From Corynebacterium minutissimum (GTDB lineage: Bacteria; Actinomycetota; Actinomycetes; Mycobacteriales; Mycobacteriaceae), in contig NZ_JSEF01000006.1 in the NCBI RefSeq assembly GCF_000805675.1, positions 1-64,000 on the forward strand: a DNA stretch of 64,000 nucleotides. Reading direction: 5' to 3'. A program made the position numbers and the translations under genes. The stretch's first letter is position 1. Each line of letters opens with the position of its first letter. The notes under the pieces were generated by a model. It was not told where the DNA came from and searched no databases. It saw nothing but the letters and a program-made list of their open reading frames with translations. Positions 25,186 through 34,453 of this stretch are shown here, piece after piece.

Positions 25186-27216
25186 ATGGATCACTCTCAC
25201 GTCGCGCAGCGAATCCTGAAAGCCATCGGCGGCGAAGACAACATCGTGGCGCTCGCGCACTGCGCCACCCGCCTGCGCATGGTGCTTAAGGACAGCAAGA
25301 AGGTCGACAAGTCTGCTCTGGAAAATGACCCCGACCTCAAGGGTATTTTTGAGGCCGGCGGCATGTTCCAGGTCATCGTCGGCCCGGGCGATGTCAACAT
25401 CGTCTTTGACCAGCTCAATAAGATAACCACCAAAGACATCGCGGTCTCTACCGACAAGCTCAAGGACATTGCGGCTGACTCCGGCAACTGGTTCGCCCGC
25501 GCGGTGAAGGTCCTTGCGGATATCTTCGTGCCACTCATCCCGATTCTGGTCGGTGGCGGTCTGCTCATGGCGCTCAACAACGTCTTGACCGTCAACGGGT
25601 TGTTTGGTGAACAATCTGTCATTGAGATGTTCCCCGCCATGGCGGACGTGGCGGGGCTCATCAACCTCTTGGCCTCTGCGCCCTTTGCGTTCTTGCCCAT
25701 TTTGGTGGGCTTTACCGCCACCAAGCGCTTTGGTGGCAACGAGTTCCTTGGTGCCGGAATGGCCATGGCGATGGTGATGCCGGACCTGGTCAATGGCTAC
25801 CAGGTGGCCGCGACCATCGAGGCAGGGGAGATGGCCTACTGGAACATCTTCGGCCTTGACGTCGCCCAGGCCGGTTACCAGGGCTCCATCCTGCCCATCC
25901 TGGTCATCGCGTGGATCCTGGCCACGATTGAAAAGTTCCTGCACAAGCACCTCAAGGGCACGGTGGACTTCCTGCTCACCCCGCTGCTCACCTTGCTGGT
26001 GACGGGCTTTATCACCTTCATTGCGGTGGGCCCGGTCCTGCGTACCGCTGGCGACATGCTCGGTGCGGGCCTTAATGACCTCTACACCTTCGCCGGCCCA
26101 GTGGGCGGCTTCATCTTCGGTCTGTTTTACTCACCGATCGTCATTACTGGCCTACACCAGTCCTTCCCGCCGATTGAGACTATGTTGTGGAATGAAGGCG
26201 GCTCCTTCATCTTCGCCGTGGCCTCCGTGGCCAACATTGCTCAGGGTGGCGTGGCCTTGGCGGTCTACTTCCTTGCACGGTCTGAGAAGCTCAAGGGCCT
26301 GTCGGGCGCCTCGGGCGTTTCCGCCCTCTTCGGTATCACTGAGCCGGCCATCTTTGGTGTGAACCTGCGCCTGCGCTGGCCGTTCTACATCGGCATGGGT
26401 GCTTCCGCGATTGCCTCGACGCTCATCGCGCTTTTCGATGTCAAAGCCACCGCCCTCGGCGCCGCCGGCTTCATCGGTTTTGTGTCCATGCGCCCAGAGG
26501 ATTACACGCAGTTCTTCATCTGCGCCTTCGTCTCCCTCTTCCTGGCCTTCGGCGTGGCCTTTGCCTACGGCCGCTACCTCATTGCGAAGAACGGCTCCAT
26601 TGACCCGGATGAGGTCGGTACGGCTACCGCCGCCGGTGGGGACGTTCCTTCTGCCACCGCTGACCCGAATGCCTACCGCGTGGCCTCCCCGCTCGCCGGC
26701 ACCGCCGTGGCCTTGTCTGCGGTGTCTGACCCCATGTTTGCTGCCGGCAAGCTGGGCGCGGGCGCAGCCATCGAACCCACCGAGGGTCGACTTGTTTCTC
26801 CCATCGACGGCAAGGTCACCGTCACCTTCCCCTCGAAGCACGCCTACGCGGTGCGCGGCAAGGATGCTGATGGCAACAACGTGGACATCCTTATGCACAT
26901 CGGCTTCGACACCGTGAACCTCAAGGGCGAGCACTTCACCTCCCACGTCTCAAAGGGCGATGAGGTGAAGGCCGGCGACCTGCTCTGCGAGTTTGATATC
27001 GAGGCCATCAAGGCTGCCGACTACCCGGTGACCACTCCGGTTGTCGTCTCCAACTCGAAGAAGACTGGCCCAGTCCTGCCGGCCCACCACCCCGGCGAGG
27101 ACATCACCTTCGGCGATGCCCTTCTCACCGTCGACCCGAAACCAGCTCCTTCCGCTGAGACGGCGGGATCCGGTTCTGCTGCAGGCAGCTCCGCAGTCCC
27201 GACCTCCAAGTCCTAA
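25186..27216 (+). CDS. ptsS: Sucrose/beta-glucoside-type PTS enzyme IIBCA
   Basis: 676 residues from the ATG at 25186 with GAGGAGG upstream. Domain order is IIB, IIC, IIA. IIB (residues 1-85) has the phospho-Cys in [10 protein letters not shown] (Cys26). IIC (about 110-480) has many membrane helices and the [14 protein letters not shown] motif. IIA (about 530-655) carries [10 protein letters not shown] with phospho-His at about 571. It imports and phosphorylates a disaccharide; sucrose is inferred from the flanking GH32 enzyme and fructokinase. A Pro/Ser/Gly tail ends the protein. Confidence 0.92.
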   Translation: MDHSHVAQRILKAIGGEDNIVALAHCATRLRMVLKDSKKVDKSALENDPDLKGIFEAGGMFQVIVGPGDVNIVFDQLNKITTKDIAVSTDKLKDIAADSGNWFARAVKVLADIFVPLIPILVGGGLLMALNNVLTVNGLFGEQSVIEMFPAMADVAGLINLLASAPFAFLPILVGFTATKRFGGNEFLGAGMAMAMVMPDLVNGYQVAATIEAGEMAYWNIFGLDVAQAGYQGSILPILVIAWILATIEKFLHKHLKGTVDFLLTPLLTLLVTGFITFIAVGPVLRTAGDMLGAGLNDLYTFAGPVGGFIFGLFYSPIVITGLHQSFPPIETMLWNEGGSFIFAVASVANIAQGGVALAVYFLARSEKLKGLSGASGVSALFGITEPAIFGVNLRLRWPFYIGMGASAIASTLIALFDVKATALGAAGFIGFVSMRPEDYTQFFICAFVSLFLAFGVAFAYGRYLIAKNGSIDPDEVGTATAAGGDVPSATADPNAYRVASPLAGTAVALSAVSDPMFAAGKLGAGAAIEPTEGRLVSPIDGKVTVTFPSKHAYAVRGKDADGNNVDILMHIGFDTVNLKGEHFTSHVSKGDEVKAGDLLCEFDIEAIKAADYPVTTPVVVSNSKKTGPVLPAHHPGEDITFGDALLTVDPKPAPSAETAGSGSAAGSSAVPTSKS

Positions 27217-27233
27217 CACCCTTAACACGACGC

Positions 27234-27259
27234 GGCCCCGGCACACGTCGGGGCCTTAT
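27234..27259 (+). terminator. Terminator after ptsS
   Basis: GGCCCCG at 27234-27240 pairs with CGGGGCC at 27249-27255, followed by TTAT. It closes the sucrose cluster. The stretch 27260-27718 before rplN carries no convincing gene: it holds a G-rich repeat (27389-27481) and then rplN upstream sequence. Confidence 0.75.
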
Positions 27260-27388
27260 CCGTTGGGCCAGCATTTCCATTTGTCCAGACCTCAAAGCCG
27301 ACACACGCTGGTCGTCGCCAAGCGCAGCGCTCATGCTTGCCGACGCCCACCTGGGCGTGTGTCGCCTTCGAGGTCTAGCCATGTGAAA

Positions 27389-27481
27389 GGTGGTGGGTGG
27401 CTCGGCGCGGCGGGTGGTGGGTAGACCGACGTGGAGGGTGGTGGGCGCTCGGCGTGAAGGTCGGAGGGTAGACCGGCATGA
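27389..27481 (+). repeat. Four degenerate G-rich tandem repeats before rplN
   Basis: GGTGGTGG-like unit starts lie at 27389, 27413, 27437 and (GGTCGGAG) 27459, spacings 24, 24 and 22. The unit ends alternate between CTCGGCG and AGACCGRC, so the array is also two copies of a unit of about 47 bases. Confidence 0.65.
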
Positions 27482-27718
27482 GGGGAAGCGCGTGGCGCAC
27501 ACGCGTGATTTGGGGAAATGGGGTAGGGCATGGTTGAATGTATGGGTTGCATATGGCCGGTCGGTGCAGCGCGATGCGTTTCCGAATCGCCGCACCGAGA
27601 CCCTTCGACCGCTGTCAACAGCGCGTTCGTCGCACAACCTATGCCACGTAAGTAAGTAGACCAGGTGTGTCAAGGACGGAAATCTTGACGCACGTTAATC
27701 CAGGTCAGGAGACCCATA

Positions 27719-28087
27719 GTGATTCAGCAAGAATCGCGTCTGCGCGTCGCCGACAACTCCGGTGCACGAGAGATCCTCGTCATCCGCGTTCTCGGTGGCT
27801 CCGTTCGACGTTTCGCTGGCATTGGTGACGTTGTTGTCGCCACTGTCAAGGAAGCCACCCCGGGTGGCAACGTAAAGGAAGGCGATGTCGTCAAGGCCGT
27901 CATCGTCCGTGCCAAGAAGGAGACCCGTCGCCCGGACGGCTCCTACATCGCTTTCGATGAAAATGCCGCAGTTATTCTCAAGGGTGACAACGAGCCGCGC
28001 GGTACCCGCATCTTCGGCCCGGTTGCTCGCGAGCTTCGTGACAAGAAGTTCATGAAGATCGTTTCTCTCGCACCGGAGGTGATCTAG
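27719..28087 (+). CDS. rplN: 50S ribosomal protein L14
   Basis: 122 residues from a GTG ([18 protein letters not shown]) with CAGGAG upstream. It is complete, with the conserved [14 protein letters not shown] region. L14 forms an intersubunit bridge. It restarts the spc block after the sucrose island and must have its own promoter, which could not be placed with certainty. Confidence 0.98.
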   Translation: MIQQESRLRVADNSGAREILVIRVLGGSVRRFAGIGDVVVATVKEATPGGNVKEGDVVKAVIVRAKKETRRPDGSYIAFDENAAVILKGDNEPRGTRIFGPVARELRDKKFMKIVSLAPEVI

Positions 28088-28091
28088 TCTT

Positions 28092-28406
28092 ATGAAGATT
28101 CATAAAGGCGATATGGTGATTGTTATTTCGGGCCCGGACAAGGGCGCGAAGGGCAAGGTCATCGAGGCATACCCGAAGCGTGAGAAGGTCCTCGTTGAGG
28201 GCGTTAACCGCGTTAAGAAGCACGTTGCTAACTCCGCTACCGAGCGTGGCGCCGAGTCCGGCGGAATCGTAACCCAGGAAGCTCCGATCCACGTGTCCAA
28301 CGTTGCGATCCTTGACTCCGAGGGTAACCCGACCCGCGTGGGCTACCGTTTTGATGAAAACGGCAAGAAGGTCCGCATCGCACGTAGCAACGGGAAGGAC
28401 ATCTAA
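28092..28406 (+). CDS. rplX: 50S ribosomal protein L24
   Basis: 104 residues, [23 protein letters not shown], with the KOW motif at residues 3-30 and the VNRVKKH loop. L24 is an assembly initiator for the 50S. It lies four bases after rplN. Confidence 0.98.
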   Translation: MKIHKGDMVIVISGPDKGAKGKVIEAYPKREKVLVEGVNRVKKHVANSATERGAESGGIVTQEAPIHVSNVAILDSEGNPTRVGYRFDENGKKVRIARSNGKDI

Positions 28407-28407
28407 A

Positions 28408-28959
28408 ATGAGCGAGAACTACACTCCGCGTCTGAAGACCCGCTACCGCGAGGAAATCAAGAAGGCTCTCAACGAAGAGTTCAAGTACGACAATGTGATG
28501 CAGATTCCGGGCGTCACCAAGGTCGTTGTCAACATGGGTGTGGGCGACGCTGCCCGCGACTCCAAGCTGATCAACGGCGCTATCGAGGACCTCACCGCGA
28601 TTACCGGCCAGAAGCCGCAGGTACGTCGCGCCAAGAAGTCCATCGCTAACTTCAAGCTCCGTGAGGGCATGCCCATCGGCGCACGCGTTACCCTGCGCGG
28701 CGACCGCATGTGGGAGTTCCTGGACCGACTGCTGACCATCGCGCTGCCGCGTATTCGCGACTTCCGCGGTCTCTCCGACCAGCAGTTCGACGGCCACGGC
28801 AACTACACCTTCGGTCTTACTGAGCAGACCATGTTCTACGAGATCGACATCGACAAGATGGACCGCCCACGCGGTATGGACATCACCGTCGTAACCTCCG
28901 CTACCAACGACGAGGAGGGCCGCAAGCTCCTGCGCGAGCTCGGCTTCCCGTTCAAGTAA
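28408..28959 (+). CDS. rplE: 50S ribosomal protein L5
   Basis: 183 residues from the ATG at 28408, one base after the rplX stop; an upstream in-frame extension to 28303 lies inside rplX and is rejected. Conserved [11 protein letters not shown] and [13 protein letters not shown] are present. L5 binds 5S rRNA. A strong terminator follows instead of the usual rpsN or rpsH. Confidence 0.98.
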   Translation: MSENYTPRLKTRYREEIKKALNEEFKYDNVMQIPGVTKVVVNMGVGDAARDSKLINGAIEDLTAITGQKPQVRRAKKSIANFKLREGMPIGARVTLRGDRMWEFLDRLLTIALPRIRDFRGLSDQQFDGHGNYTFGLTEQTMFYEIDIDKMDRPRGMDITVVTSATNDEEGRKLLRELGFPFK

Positions 28960-28973
28960 ATAGCGCTTGAGGC

Positions 28974-29012
28974 AATCCCTTGGCACTCCGTGAAGGAGGC
29001 CGAGGGATTTTT
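28974..29012 (+). terminator. Terminator after rplE
   Basis: AATCCCT at 28974-28980 pairs with AGGGATT at 29003-29009, with inner GGC/GCC and CTCC/GGAG pairs, followed by TTTT. It separates rplE from the formate channel gene. Confidence 0.9.
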
Positions 29013-29115
29013 GCGTCCAAAGGCTTATGGATAGGTGAAGGCCCAGCTAGGTCTAACGCGGTGCAGGGGAGTACGATACAAACGTCTCTGAAATCCCTAT
29101 CGTGCGAGGTAATCG

Positions 29116-29901
29116 ATGTCCTTGAATGATGCTGCTGCGGCGGCCGTGACGAAGAAAGTCACGCTCCTAGATCAGTCCTTCTCCCGCTTTGCTGTCCGCT
29201 CTACTTTGGCGGGCGTGTACCTGGCCATCGGTACGGCGTTTGCGGCGGTGCTGGGAATGGGCGTCGAGAAGCATATGGAAGGCATGGGCTCGCTGGTCTT
29301 TGCTTGCCTGTTTGGTTTGGGCCTGTTTGCCATCGTCATTCTGGGCGCGGACTTGGCCACCGGCAACATGATGTACATGGTCTATGGCGCCGTGAACAAG
29401 CACGTGAGCTGGGGAAAGGGCATGTGGCTCTTGGTCGTCACCACGCTCTTCAATTTGGTGGGCGTCGTGCTCTTTGCCGCTGCCATGGGGGTGTCAGCGA
29501 AGCTGGGTGGTATTGACCCGAATCACCTCATTGCCACGCTATCGATGGGCAAGCTGACCAAGAGCCCGGGCGGTATGTTCGTGGAGGCCATCCTGGCTAA
29601 CTTCGTGGTCAACATGGCGATTGTGGGCGCGGTCTTTGCCAAGGACATTGTGTCCAAGTTCTTCGTCATCGTGCCGATCATTGCCTGCTTCGTGGGCCTG
29701 GGTCTGGAGCACGTGATTGCAAACTTCTGCCTCATGCTGCTGACCTTCTTCTGCGCCAGCCCGCTGCCGGAGGGCTTTACCCTCGGCGCGGTGCTGCTCA
29801 ACTGGTCCATCGTGTGGGTCGGCAACCTTATCGGCGGCGGCTTCCTTATTGGTGGCGTGTATGCCTGGCTTAACTCCGGCCCGGAAGCGTACCGCGACTA
29901 A
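29116..29901 (+). CDS. Formate/nitrite transporter (FNT family) channel
   Basis: 261 residues with six membrane segments. FNT hallmarks are visible: GADLATGNMMYM after helix 2 and GLEHVIANFCLM, which carries the conserved pore His, in the second half. The channel passes formate, nitrite or similar small anions; neighbouring fdhD makes formate the better guess. Its 3' end overlaps fdhD antisense by 32 bases. Confidence 0.88.
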   Translation: MSLNDAAAAAVTKKVTLLDQSFSRFAVRSTLAGVYLAIGTAFAAVLGMGVEKHMEGMGSLVFACLFGLGLFAIVILGADLATGNMMYMVYGAVNKHVSWGKGMWLLVVTTLFNLVGVVLFAAAMGVSAKLGGIDPNHLIATLSMGKLTKSPGGMFVEAILANFVVNMAIVGAVFAKDIVSKFFVIVPIIACFVGLGLEHVIANFCLMLLTFFCASPLPEGFTLGAVLLNWSIVWVGNLIGGGFLIGGVYAWLNSGPEAYRD

Positions 29902-30721
29902 GCTCGCCCGAATAAAGGTTAAAGCGGTCCCCGCGGGCAAAGCCCACCAGCGCCATTCCGGTCTCTCGTGCAGTTTCAACTGCCAGTGATGAGGCTGCGG
30001 AGACCGCGACGAGCGTGCCGAAGCCGGCCATCGCGGCCTTGTTGACCAGCTCGAAGCTGGCGCGCGAGCTCATGACCAGGATGAGGTCGCTGGCGGGGAG
30101 CATATCTTCCATGAGCAGGTGGCCAATGACCTTGTCGGCGGCGTTGTGGCGGCCCACGTCCTCGCGGACGACGATGGGCTCGCCGTCGAGAGTAAACGCG
30201 CCCGCGGCGTGGATGCCCCCGGTCTTGCGGAACTGCTTCTGCTCTCGTTTGAGGGCGTCGGGAAGCTGAGCGACGACCCTCGGATCCACCGGCACGTGCG
30301 GAATCTCGTAGCGTGATTGCTTCATGAGCGCCTCGATAGAGGAGGTACCGCACACGCCGCAAGCAGAGGTCGTCGTGGTGAGGCGCAGATCTGCAAGGGT
30401 TAGCGCATGGGGGTTGGTGAGCTCCACGTCGAGAAGGTTATAAGGATTGCGGCCATCCACGGAAGCACCGGCACAGTAGCGGGCCTCGTGGACGTCGGTG
30501 ACCTTTTCAATGTGGCCCTCGGAGTGGAGGAAGCCGTGGGCCAGCTCGACATCGTGGCCGGGCGTGCGCATCGTCGTCGTAAGCGTCTGGCCGCCGACGC
30601 GAATCTCCAGAGGCTCTTCGCCGGCGACGGTATCGCCGCGGGTATCGACTTGGGTGACGTGGCCCTCCTCGTCGAGGCGCACCTTGGTCACGGCAAACGT
30701 GGCGTTGATGCGCCCGCTCAT
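29870..30721 (-). CDS. fdhD: Formate dehydrogenase accessory sulfurtransferase FdhD
   Basis: 283 residues. The catalytic CGVCG pair (Cys121 and Cys124) follows TTTTSA; GGIHAAGAF and VGRHNAADKVIG are the other FdhD landmarks, with LVMSSRASFELVNKAAMAG near the end. FdhD transfers sulfur to the Mo-bisPGD cofactor of formate dehydrogenase. The start overlaps the upstream gene as ATGA. No formate dehydrogenase gene is in the window. Confidence 0.93.
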   Translation of the reverse strand: MSGRINATFAVTKVRLDEEGHVTQVDTRGDTVAGEEPLEIRVGGQTLTTTMRTPGHDVELAHGFLHSEGHIEKVTDVHEARYCAGASVDGRNPYNLLDVELTNPHALTLADLRLTTTTSACGVCGTSSIEALMKQSRYEIPHVPVDPRVVAQLPDALKREQKQFRKTGGIHAAGAFTLDGEPIVVREDVGRHNAADKVIGHLLMEDMLPASDLILVMSSRASFELVNKAAMAGFGTLVAVSAASSLAVETARETGMALVGFARGDRFNLYSGELSRGTLPGRS

Positions 30722-30966
30722 CGGTTGAGGGCCTCCTTCAAGGTGGCGATGTGAGCGCGGGCCTCGTCGACGTCCTTCGAGGCCAAACCGACTAAATAAG
30801 CCGTCAGCGGGGCAGCGGGGCGGGATTGGGTATGGGCCACGTCTTTGGTGAGGTCAAGCAGCTCCTTGATGAGGGCGGTGGCGTCGGCGGGGGAGACGTC
30901 GACAAGCACTGCGGCCTCCTCAAGCCACTGGTGTGCCGTACGGATGGGGTCTTGTTCTTCACTCAT
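30718..30966 (-). CDS. Small DUF6457-like protein coupled to fdhD
   Basis: 82 residues from the ATG at 30966 (MSEEQDPIRTAHQWLEEAA); three codons more are possible from 30975. It is helical, acidic at the start, with the pattern LIKELLDLTKDVAHTQSRPAAPLTAYLVGLA seen in small actinobacterial proteins annotated DUF6457 and found with molybdenum cofactor genes. It overlaps fdhD by four bases, so both are made together. Function unknown, probably helping cofactor insertion. Confidence 0.65.
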   Translation of the reverse strand: MSEEQDPIRTAHQWLEEAAVLVDVSPADATALIKELLDLTKDVAHTQSRPAAPLTAYLVGLASKDVDEARAHIATLKEALNR

Positions 30967-30987
30967 AACCAACAATGCTAACGCGTT

Positions 30988-31016
30988 TTGGAAAACAGCA
31001 TGTCAACGGGTAGAGT
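30988..31016 (+). promoter_or_regulatory. Predicted promoter of the rpsH-rplO block
   Basis: TTGGAA at 30988-30993, 17 bases, TAGAGT at 31011-31016. This leaves a leader of about 250 bases before rpsH that contains a hairpin (31170-31198). Confidence 0.65.
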
Positions 31017-31169
31017 AAGCCGACGGACTTGCATTTTTCCTCATCCCGCGCCGAGAAAATGGTGCGCGAACAGCGGAAATGTGCCAAGCCGGAAGAATTG
31101 AACACATCTACTTTGTTGTAGGCCCCTCGCCGTAGATAGCGGACCGTTGTCTGTATCAAAGGGTGGCGA

Positions 31170-31198
31170 GCGCCTCACGGTATTGACCGTGGGGAGCG
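31170..31198 (+). promoter_or_regulatory. Hairpin in the rpsH leader
   Basis: CACGGT at 31176-31181 and ACCGTG at 31186-31191 form a perfect 6-bp stem with an ATTG loop; outer CCT/GGG and GC pairs with wobbles can extend it. It could be an S8 autoregulatory site or only a stable leader element. Confidence 0.35.
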
Positions 31199-31275
31199 TG
31201 AGTAGCCCGAAATCACACGGAGAACGCTTTGGTGAGTTATGGGAACCGCAACGAGAAAGGTTACAGGTCACTCAT

Positions 31276-31659
31276 ATGACTATGACTGATCCTATTGCCG
31301 ACATGCTGTCGCGCGTGCGCAACGCATCTAATGCGCACCACGACTCCGTGTCGATGCCGACCTCCAAGCTCAAGGTGAACATCGCCGAGATCTTGAAGCA
31401 GGAAGGCTACATCGCTGACTACTCCGTCGAGGGCCGCGAGCTGTCCCTCGAGCTTAAGTACAACAACCGTGAACGTTCCCTCTCGGGTCTGCGTCGCGTG
31501 TCTAAGCCGGGTCTGCGTGTGTACGCAAAGTCCACCGAACTGCCGCAGGTTCTGGGCGGCCTGGGCGTGGCCATCATTTCCACGTCCCACGGCCTGCTTA
31601 CCGACCGTCAGGCTCAGGAGAAGGGTGTAGGCGGAGAAGTTCTCGCCTACGTCTGGTAA
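31276..31659 (+). CDS. rpsH: 30S ribosomal protein S8
   Basis: 127 residues from the ATG at 31276 ([17 protein letters not shown]); the frame is open back to 31147, but this is the family start. The C-terminal rRNA-binding part ([26 protein letters not shown]) is complete. In enterobacteria S8 represses the spc operon. It starts the block after island 3. Confidence 0.98.
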   Translation: MTMTDPIADMLSRVRNASNAHHDSVSMPTSKLKVNIAEILKQEGYIADYSVEGRELSLELKYNNRERSLSGLRRVSKPGLRVYAKSTELPQVLGGLGVAIISTSHGLLTDRQAQEKGVGGEVLAYVW

Positions 31660-31673
31660 GGGAGGATTGACAC

Positions 31674-32210
31674 ATGTCTCGTATCGGTCTAGCACCTATC
31701 GCCGTCCCGAAGGGCGTCGACATCACCATCAACGGCCAGGTCGTCAACGTGAAGGGGTCCAAGGGCACCCTCGAGGTTGAGCTGCCGGAGCCGATCACCG
31801 CAGCCGTCGAAGACGATGAGATCAAGGTCTCTCGTCCGGACGATGACCGCAAGAACCGCGCTCTGCACGGTCTGGCCCGTTCCCTGGTCAACAACGCCGT
31901 TGTTGGCGTGACCGAGGGCTACACCAAGAAGATGGAAATCTTCGGTGTCGGTTACCGCGTCCAGCAGAAGGGCAAGGACCTGGAGTTCTCTCTGGGCTAC
32001 TCCCACCCGATCCTCATCAAGGCTCCGGAGGGCATCACCTTCGCTGTGGATGGCGCAACCAAGCTCTCCGTATCTGGTATTGACAAGCAACTGGTTGGAC
32101 AGGTCGCCGCGTACATCCGCCGCCTGCGTAAGGACGATCCTTACAAGGGCAAGGGTATTCGCTACGACGGCGAGCAGGTCCGCCGCAAGGTCGGAAAGAC
32201 GGGTAAGTAA
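31674..32210 (+). CDS. rplF: 50S ribosomal protein L6
   Basis: 178 residues, [17 protein letters not shown], with two L6 domains and the conserved [24 protein letters not shown] end. L6 lies near the factor-binding site. RBS GGGAGG is upstream. Confidence 0.98.
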   Translation: MSRIGLAPIAVPKGVDITINGQVVNVKGSKGTLEVELPEPITAAVEDDEIKVSRPDDDRKNRALHGLARSLVNNAVVGVTEGYTKKMEIFGVGYRVQQKGKDLEFSLGYSHPILIKAPEGITFAVDGATKLSVSGIDKQLVGQVAAYIRRLRKDDPYKGKGIRYDGEQVRRKVGKTGK

Positions 32211-32213
32211 GCA

Positions 32214-32615
32214 ATGGCTAACACTGAAAACGCAAAGCGCACCCCGGTTGGCAAGGACATTTCCTCGCGTCGTCGTGAAGCACGCGCGCGCCGCCACTTC
32301 CGCATCCGTAAGACCCTCCGCGGCACCCCTGAGGCACCGCGTCTGGTCATTCACCGCTCCTCCCGCCACATGCACGTCCAGGTCATCGACGACCTGGCCG
32401 GCCACACCCTGGCTGCTGCTTCCTCCATGGAAGCCGACGTGCGCGCACTCGAGGGCGACAAGAAGGCCAAGGCTGCCAAGGTAGGCGAGCTCATCGCTGA
32501 GCGCGCCAAGGCCGCTGGCATCGAGCAGGTCGTCTTTGACCGTGCAGGCTACAAGTACCACGGCCGCGTTGCTGCGCTGGCCGACGCCGCTCGCGAAGGT
32601 GGTCTGCAGTTCTAA
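32214..32615 (+). CDS. rplR: 50S ribosomal protein L18
   Basis: 133 residues. A basic N-terminal arm is followed by the 5S rRNA-binding core ([46 protein letters not shown]). L18 brings 5S rRNA to the 50S with L5. It lies three bases after rplF. Confidence 0.98.
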   Translation: MANTENAKRTPVGKDISSRRREARARRHFRIRKTLRGTPEAPRLVIHRSSRHMHVQVIDDLAGHTLAAASSMEADVRALEGDKKAKAAKVGELIAERAKAAGIEQVVFDRAGYKYHGRVAALADAAREGGLQF

Positions 32616-32655
32616 TGATTAAGGCACACGGAAACATCAACGGAAGGAACGCCTA

Positions 32656-33282
32656 ATGTCGGACCGTGAACAGCGTGACGGCGGACGCTCCGCCGAGAAC
32701 AACAACGACCGCAAGGGTCGCAACAACGGCCGTCGTAACGACCGCCGCAACCAGCAGGACAACGAGCGCGATAAGTACATCGAGCGCGTTGTGACCATCA
32801 ACCGCGTCTCCAAGACCGTAAAGGGTGGCCGCAACATGTCCTTCACCGCTCTCGTCGTCGTTGGCGACGGCCAGGGCATGGTTGGCGTCGGCTACGGCAA
32901 GGCCAAGGAAGTCCCGGCGGCAATCCAGAAGGGTGCAGAAGAGGCTCGCAAGAACTTCTTCCGCGTCCCGATGATTGCCGGCACCATTACCCACCCGGTT
33001 GAGGGTCGCGACGCAGCTGGCATCGTCATGATGAAGCCGGCCGCTCCGGGTACTGGTGTTATCGCCGGTGGTGCTGCTCGTCCGGTGCTTGAGTGCGCTG
33101 GCGTGCAGGACATCCTGTCGAAGTCCCTGGGCTCCGACAACGCTCTCAACGTCGTCCGCGCTACCGTGGACGGCCTCAAGCAGCTGGTTCGCCCCGAGGA
33201 AGTTGCCGCACGCCGTGGCAAGTCCCTCGAAGAGGTCACGCCAGCCCAGATGCTGCGCAAGCGCGCAGGTCAGGAGGCATAA
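32656..33282 (+). CDS. rpsE: 30S ribosomal protein S5
   Basis: 208 residues. The first 40 residues form an Arg/Asn/Asp-rich extension, followed by the S5 double-stranded-RNA-binding domain ([18 protein letters not shown]) and the C-terminal domain with [16 protein letters not shown]. Spectinomycin-related loop residues look normal. S5 takes part in decoding fidelity. Confidence 0.98.
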   Translation: MSDREQRDGGRSAENNNDRKGRNNGRRNDRRNQQDNERDKYIERVVTINRVSKTVKGGRNMSFTALVVVGDGQGMVGVGYGKAKEVPAAIQKGAEEARKNFFRVPMIAGTITHPVEGRDAAGIVMMKPAAPGTGVIAGGAARPVLECAGVQDILSKSLGSDNALNVVRATVDGLKQLVRPEEVAARRGKSLEEVTPAQMLRKRAGQEA

Positions 33283-33285
33283 GCA

Positions 33286-33471
33286 ATGGCTCTGAAGATT
33301 ACTCAGGTAAAGGGCCTTGTGGGCACCAAGCCGAACCACCGCGCCAACATTGAGGCTCTTGGTCTCAAGCGCATCGGACACTCTGTTGTCAAGCAGGACA
33401 CCCCGATCATCCGCGGCATGGTTCACAAGGTGCGTCACCTGGTCACCGTCGAAGAAGTGGCAGGGGAGTAA
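33286..33471 (+). CDS. rpmD: 50S ribosomal protein L30
   Basis: 61 residues, [19 protein letters not shown], ending in [13 protein letters not shown]. It is complete and lies three bases after rpsE and three before rplO. Confidence 0.97.
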   Translation: MALKITQVKGLVGTKPNHRANIEALGLKRIGHSVVKQDTPIIRGMVHKVRHLVTVEEVAGE

Positions 33472-33474
33472 ACC

Positions 33475-33921
33475 ATGGCTGATATCATCAAGCTCCACGA
33501 CCTGCGCCCGGCCGCAGGCTCCAACAAGCCCAAGACCCGCGTCGGACGCGGTGAGGCATCCAAGGGTAAGACCGCTGGTCGCGGTACCAAGGGCACCGGT
33601 GCTCGCAAGCAGGTTTCCGCTGCTTTCGAGGGTGGCCAGATGCCGCTGCACATGCGTCTGCCGAAGCTCAAGGGCTTCAAGAACCCGAACCACGTTGAGT
33701 ACCAGGTAGTTAACGTTGCTGACTTGGCTGAGAAGTTTGCACAGGGCGGCGACATCACCGTTGCTGACATTGCAGCTGCTGGCCTCGTCCGCGCTAACCA
33801 GCCGGTCAAGGTTCTGGGCAACGGCGACATCAACGTCAAGCTGAATGTCACCGCTGACAAGTTCTCCAAGTCTGCTGTTGAGAAGATTGAGGCTGCTGGC
33901 GGCACCGCCACCACCAAGTAA
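33475..33921 (+). CDS. rplO: 50S ribosomal protein L15
   Basis: 148 residues, [18 protein letters not shown], with the Gly/Arg/Lys-rich extension [21 protein letters not shown]. It normally precedes secY directly; here a hairpin and 4.1 kb of other genes intervene. Confidence 0.98.
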   Translation: MADIIKLHDLRPAAGSNKPKTRVGRGEASKGKTAGRGTKGTGARKQVSAAFEGGQMPLHMRLPKLKGFKNPNHVEYQVVNVADLAEKFAQGGDITVADIAAAGLVRANQPVKVLGNGDINVKLNVTADKFSKSAVEKIEAAGGTATTK

Positions 33922-33953
33922 ATCTTTTCTCGATTCGCGGAGAATCTAACTGC

Positions 33954-33994
33954 ACCCTCCCATGGGCCACCGTCTCGGTGTCCTGCGGGAGGGT
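33954..33994 (+). terminator. Hairpin terminator after rplO
   Basis: ACCCTCCC at 33954-33961 pairs with GGGAGGGT at 33987-33994, and an inner CACCG-tct-CGGTG stem makes it very stable. The T-run (GTTTTCG) comes seven bases later, so it is not fully canonical. The following stretch to 34453 has no gene but two repeat families. Confidence 0.7.
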
Positions 33995-34079
33995 TGCGGC
34001 GTTTTCGCTCACGCATGGCCGCCGGGGGCGTGGTGTGCTGGAAGGCAACGAGGGCGCGGCTTCTCTCTGGGCGCTAAAT

Positions 34080-34269
34080 GGTACTAGTGCCTTTTGAGGG
34101 GCACCTTATGGTCGGGTTGCTATGTGTTGACCTGGGGTTTCGTCGTGGGCGGGCTGCAAAAGGTACTAATGCCTTTTGAGGGGCACCTTATGGCCGAATT
34201 CTTATGCGGTGACCTGGGGGTTTGCCGAATCGGTGCCGCAAAAGGCATTTCTTAAAAGGTTCCAATGCT
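34080..34269 (+). repeat. 82-bp direct repeat, two copies plus a fragment
   Basis: Copies begin at 34080 and 34162. The first 32 bases differ at one site (GGTACTAGTGCC versus GGTACTAATGCC), each copy contains a GTGCC-ttttgagg-GGCAC hairpin (imperfect in copy 2), and both end in GCAAAA. A third start-like fragment (AAAAGGTTCCAATGC) follows at 34254. Confidence 0.85.
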
Positions 34270-34391
34270 CCGCTAGCGCGCTTCTTGTGTCCCGCTAGCG
34301 CGCTAATTGTGTCTTGCCAGCGCCCTGCTTGTGTCCTGCTAGTGCGCTGCTGGTGTTTCGCCAGTGCCCTGCTAGCACCTCGCTAGCTAAT
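34270..34391 (+). repeat. Six-unit tandem array with exact 22-bp period
   Basis: GCYAGYGC-type cores start at 34272, 34294, 34316, 34338, 34360 and (diverged GCTAGCTA) 34382, every 22 bases. The consensus is roughly NCNGCYAGYGCSCTNNTNGTGT. It lies just before the promoter region of the small exported-protein gene at 34454. Confidence 0.9.
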
Positions 34392-34453
34392 AAATCCATG
34401 AGCTGATATATTCTTTTCACAGGGTTACTGCATGTCAGTTTAAGGAGAAGCTC

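Noticed and set aside
27390..27659. 89-codon frame across the G-rich repeat before rplN
   Set aside because: It is mostly repeat DNA read as Arg/Val/Gly, with no ribosome binding site and no conserved-looking part; frames are also open on the other strand.
34270..34391. CRISPR array
   Set aside because: The units are 22 bases without spacer-repeat alternation, and no cas genes are present.
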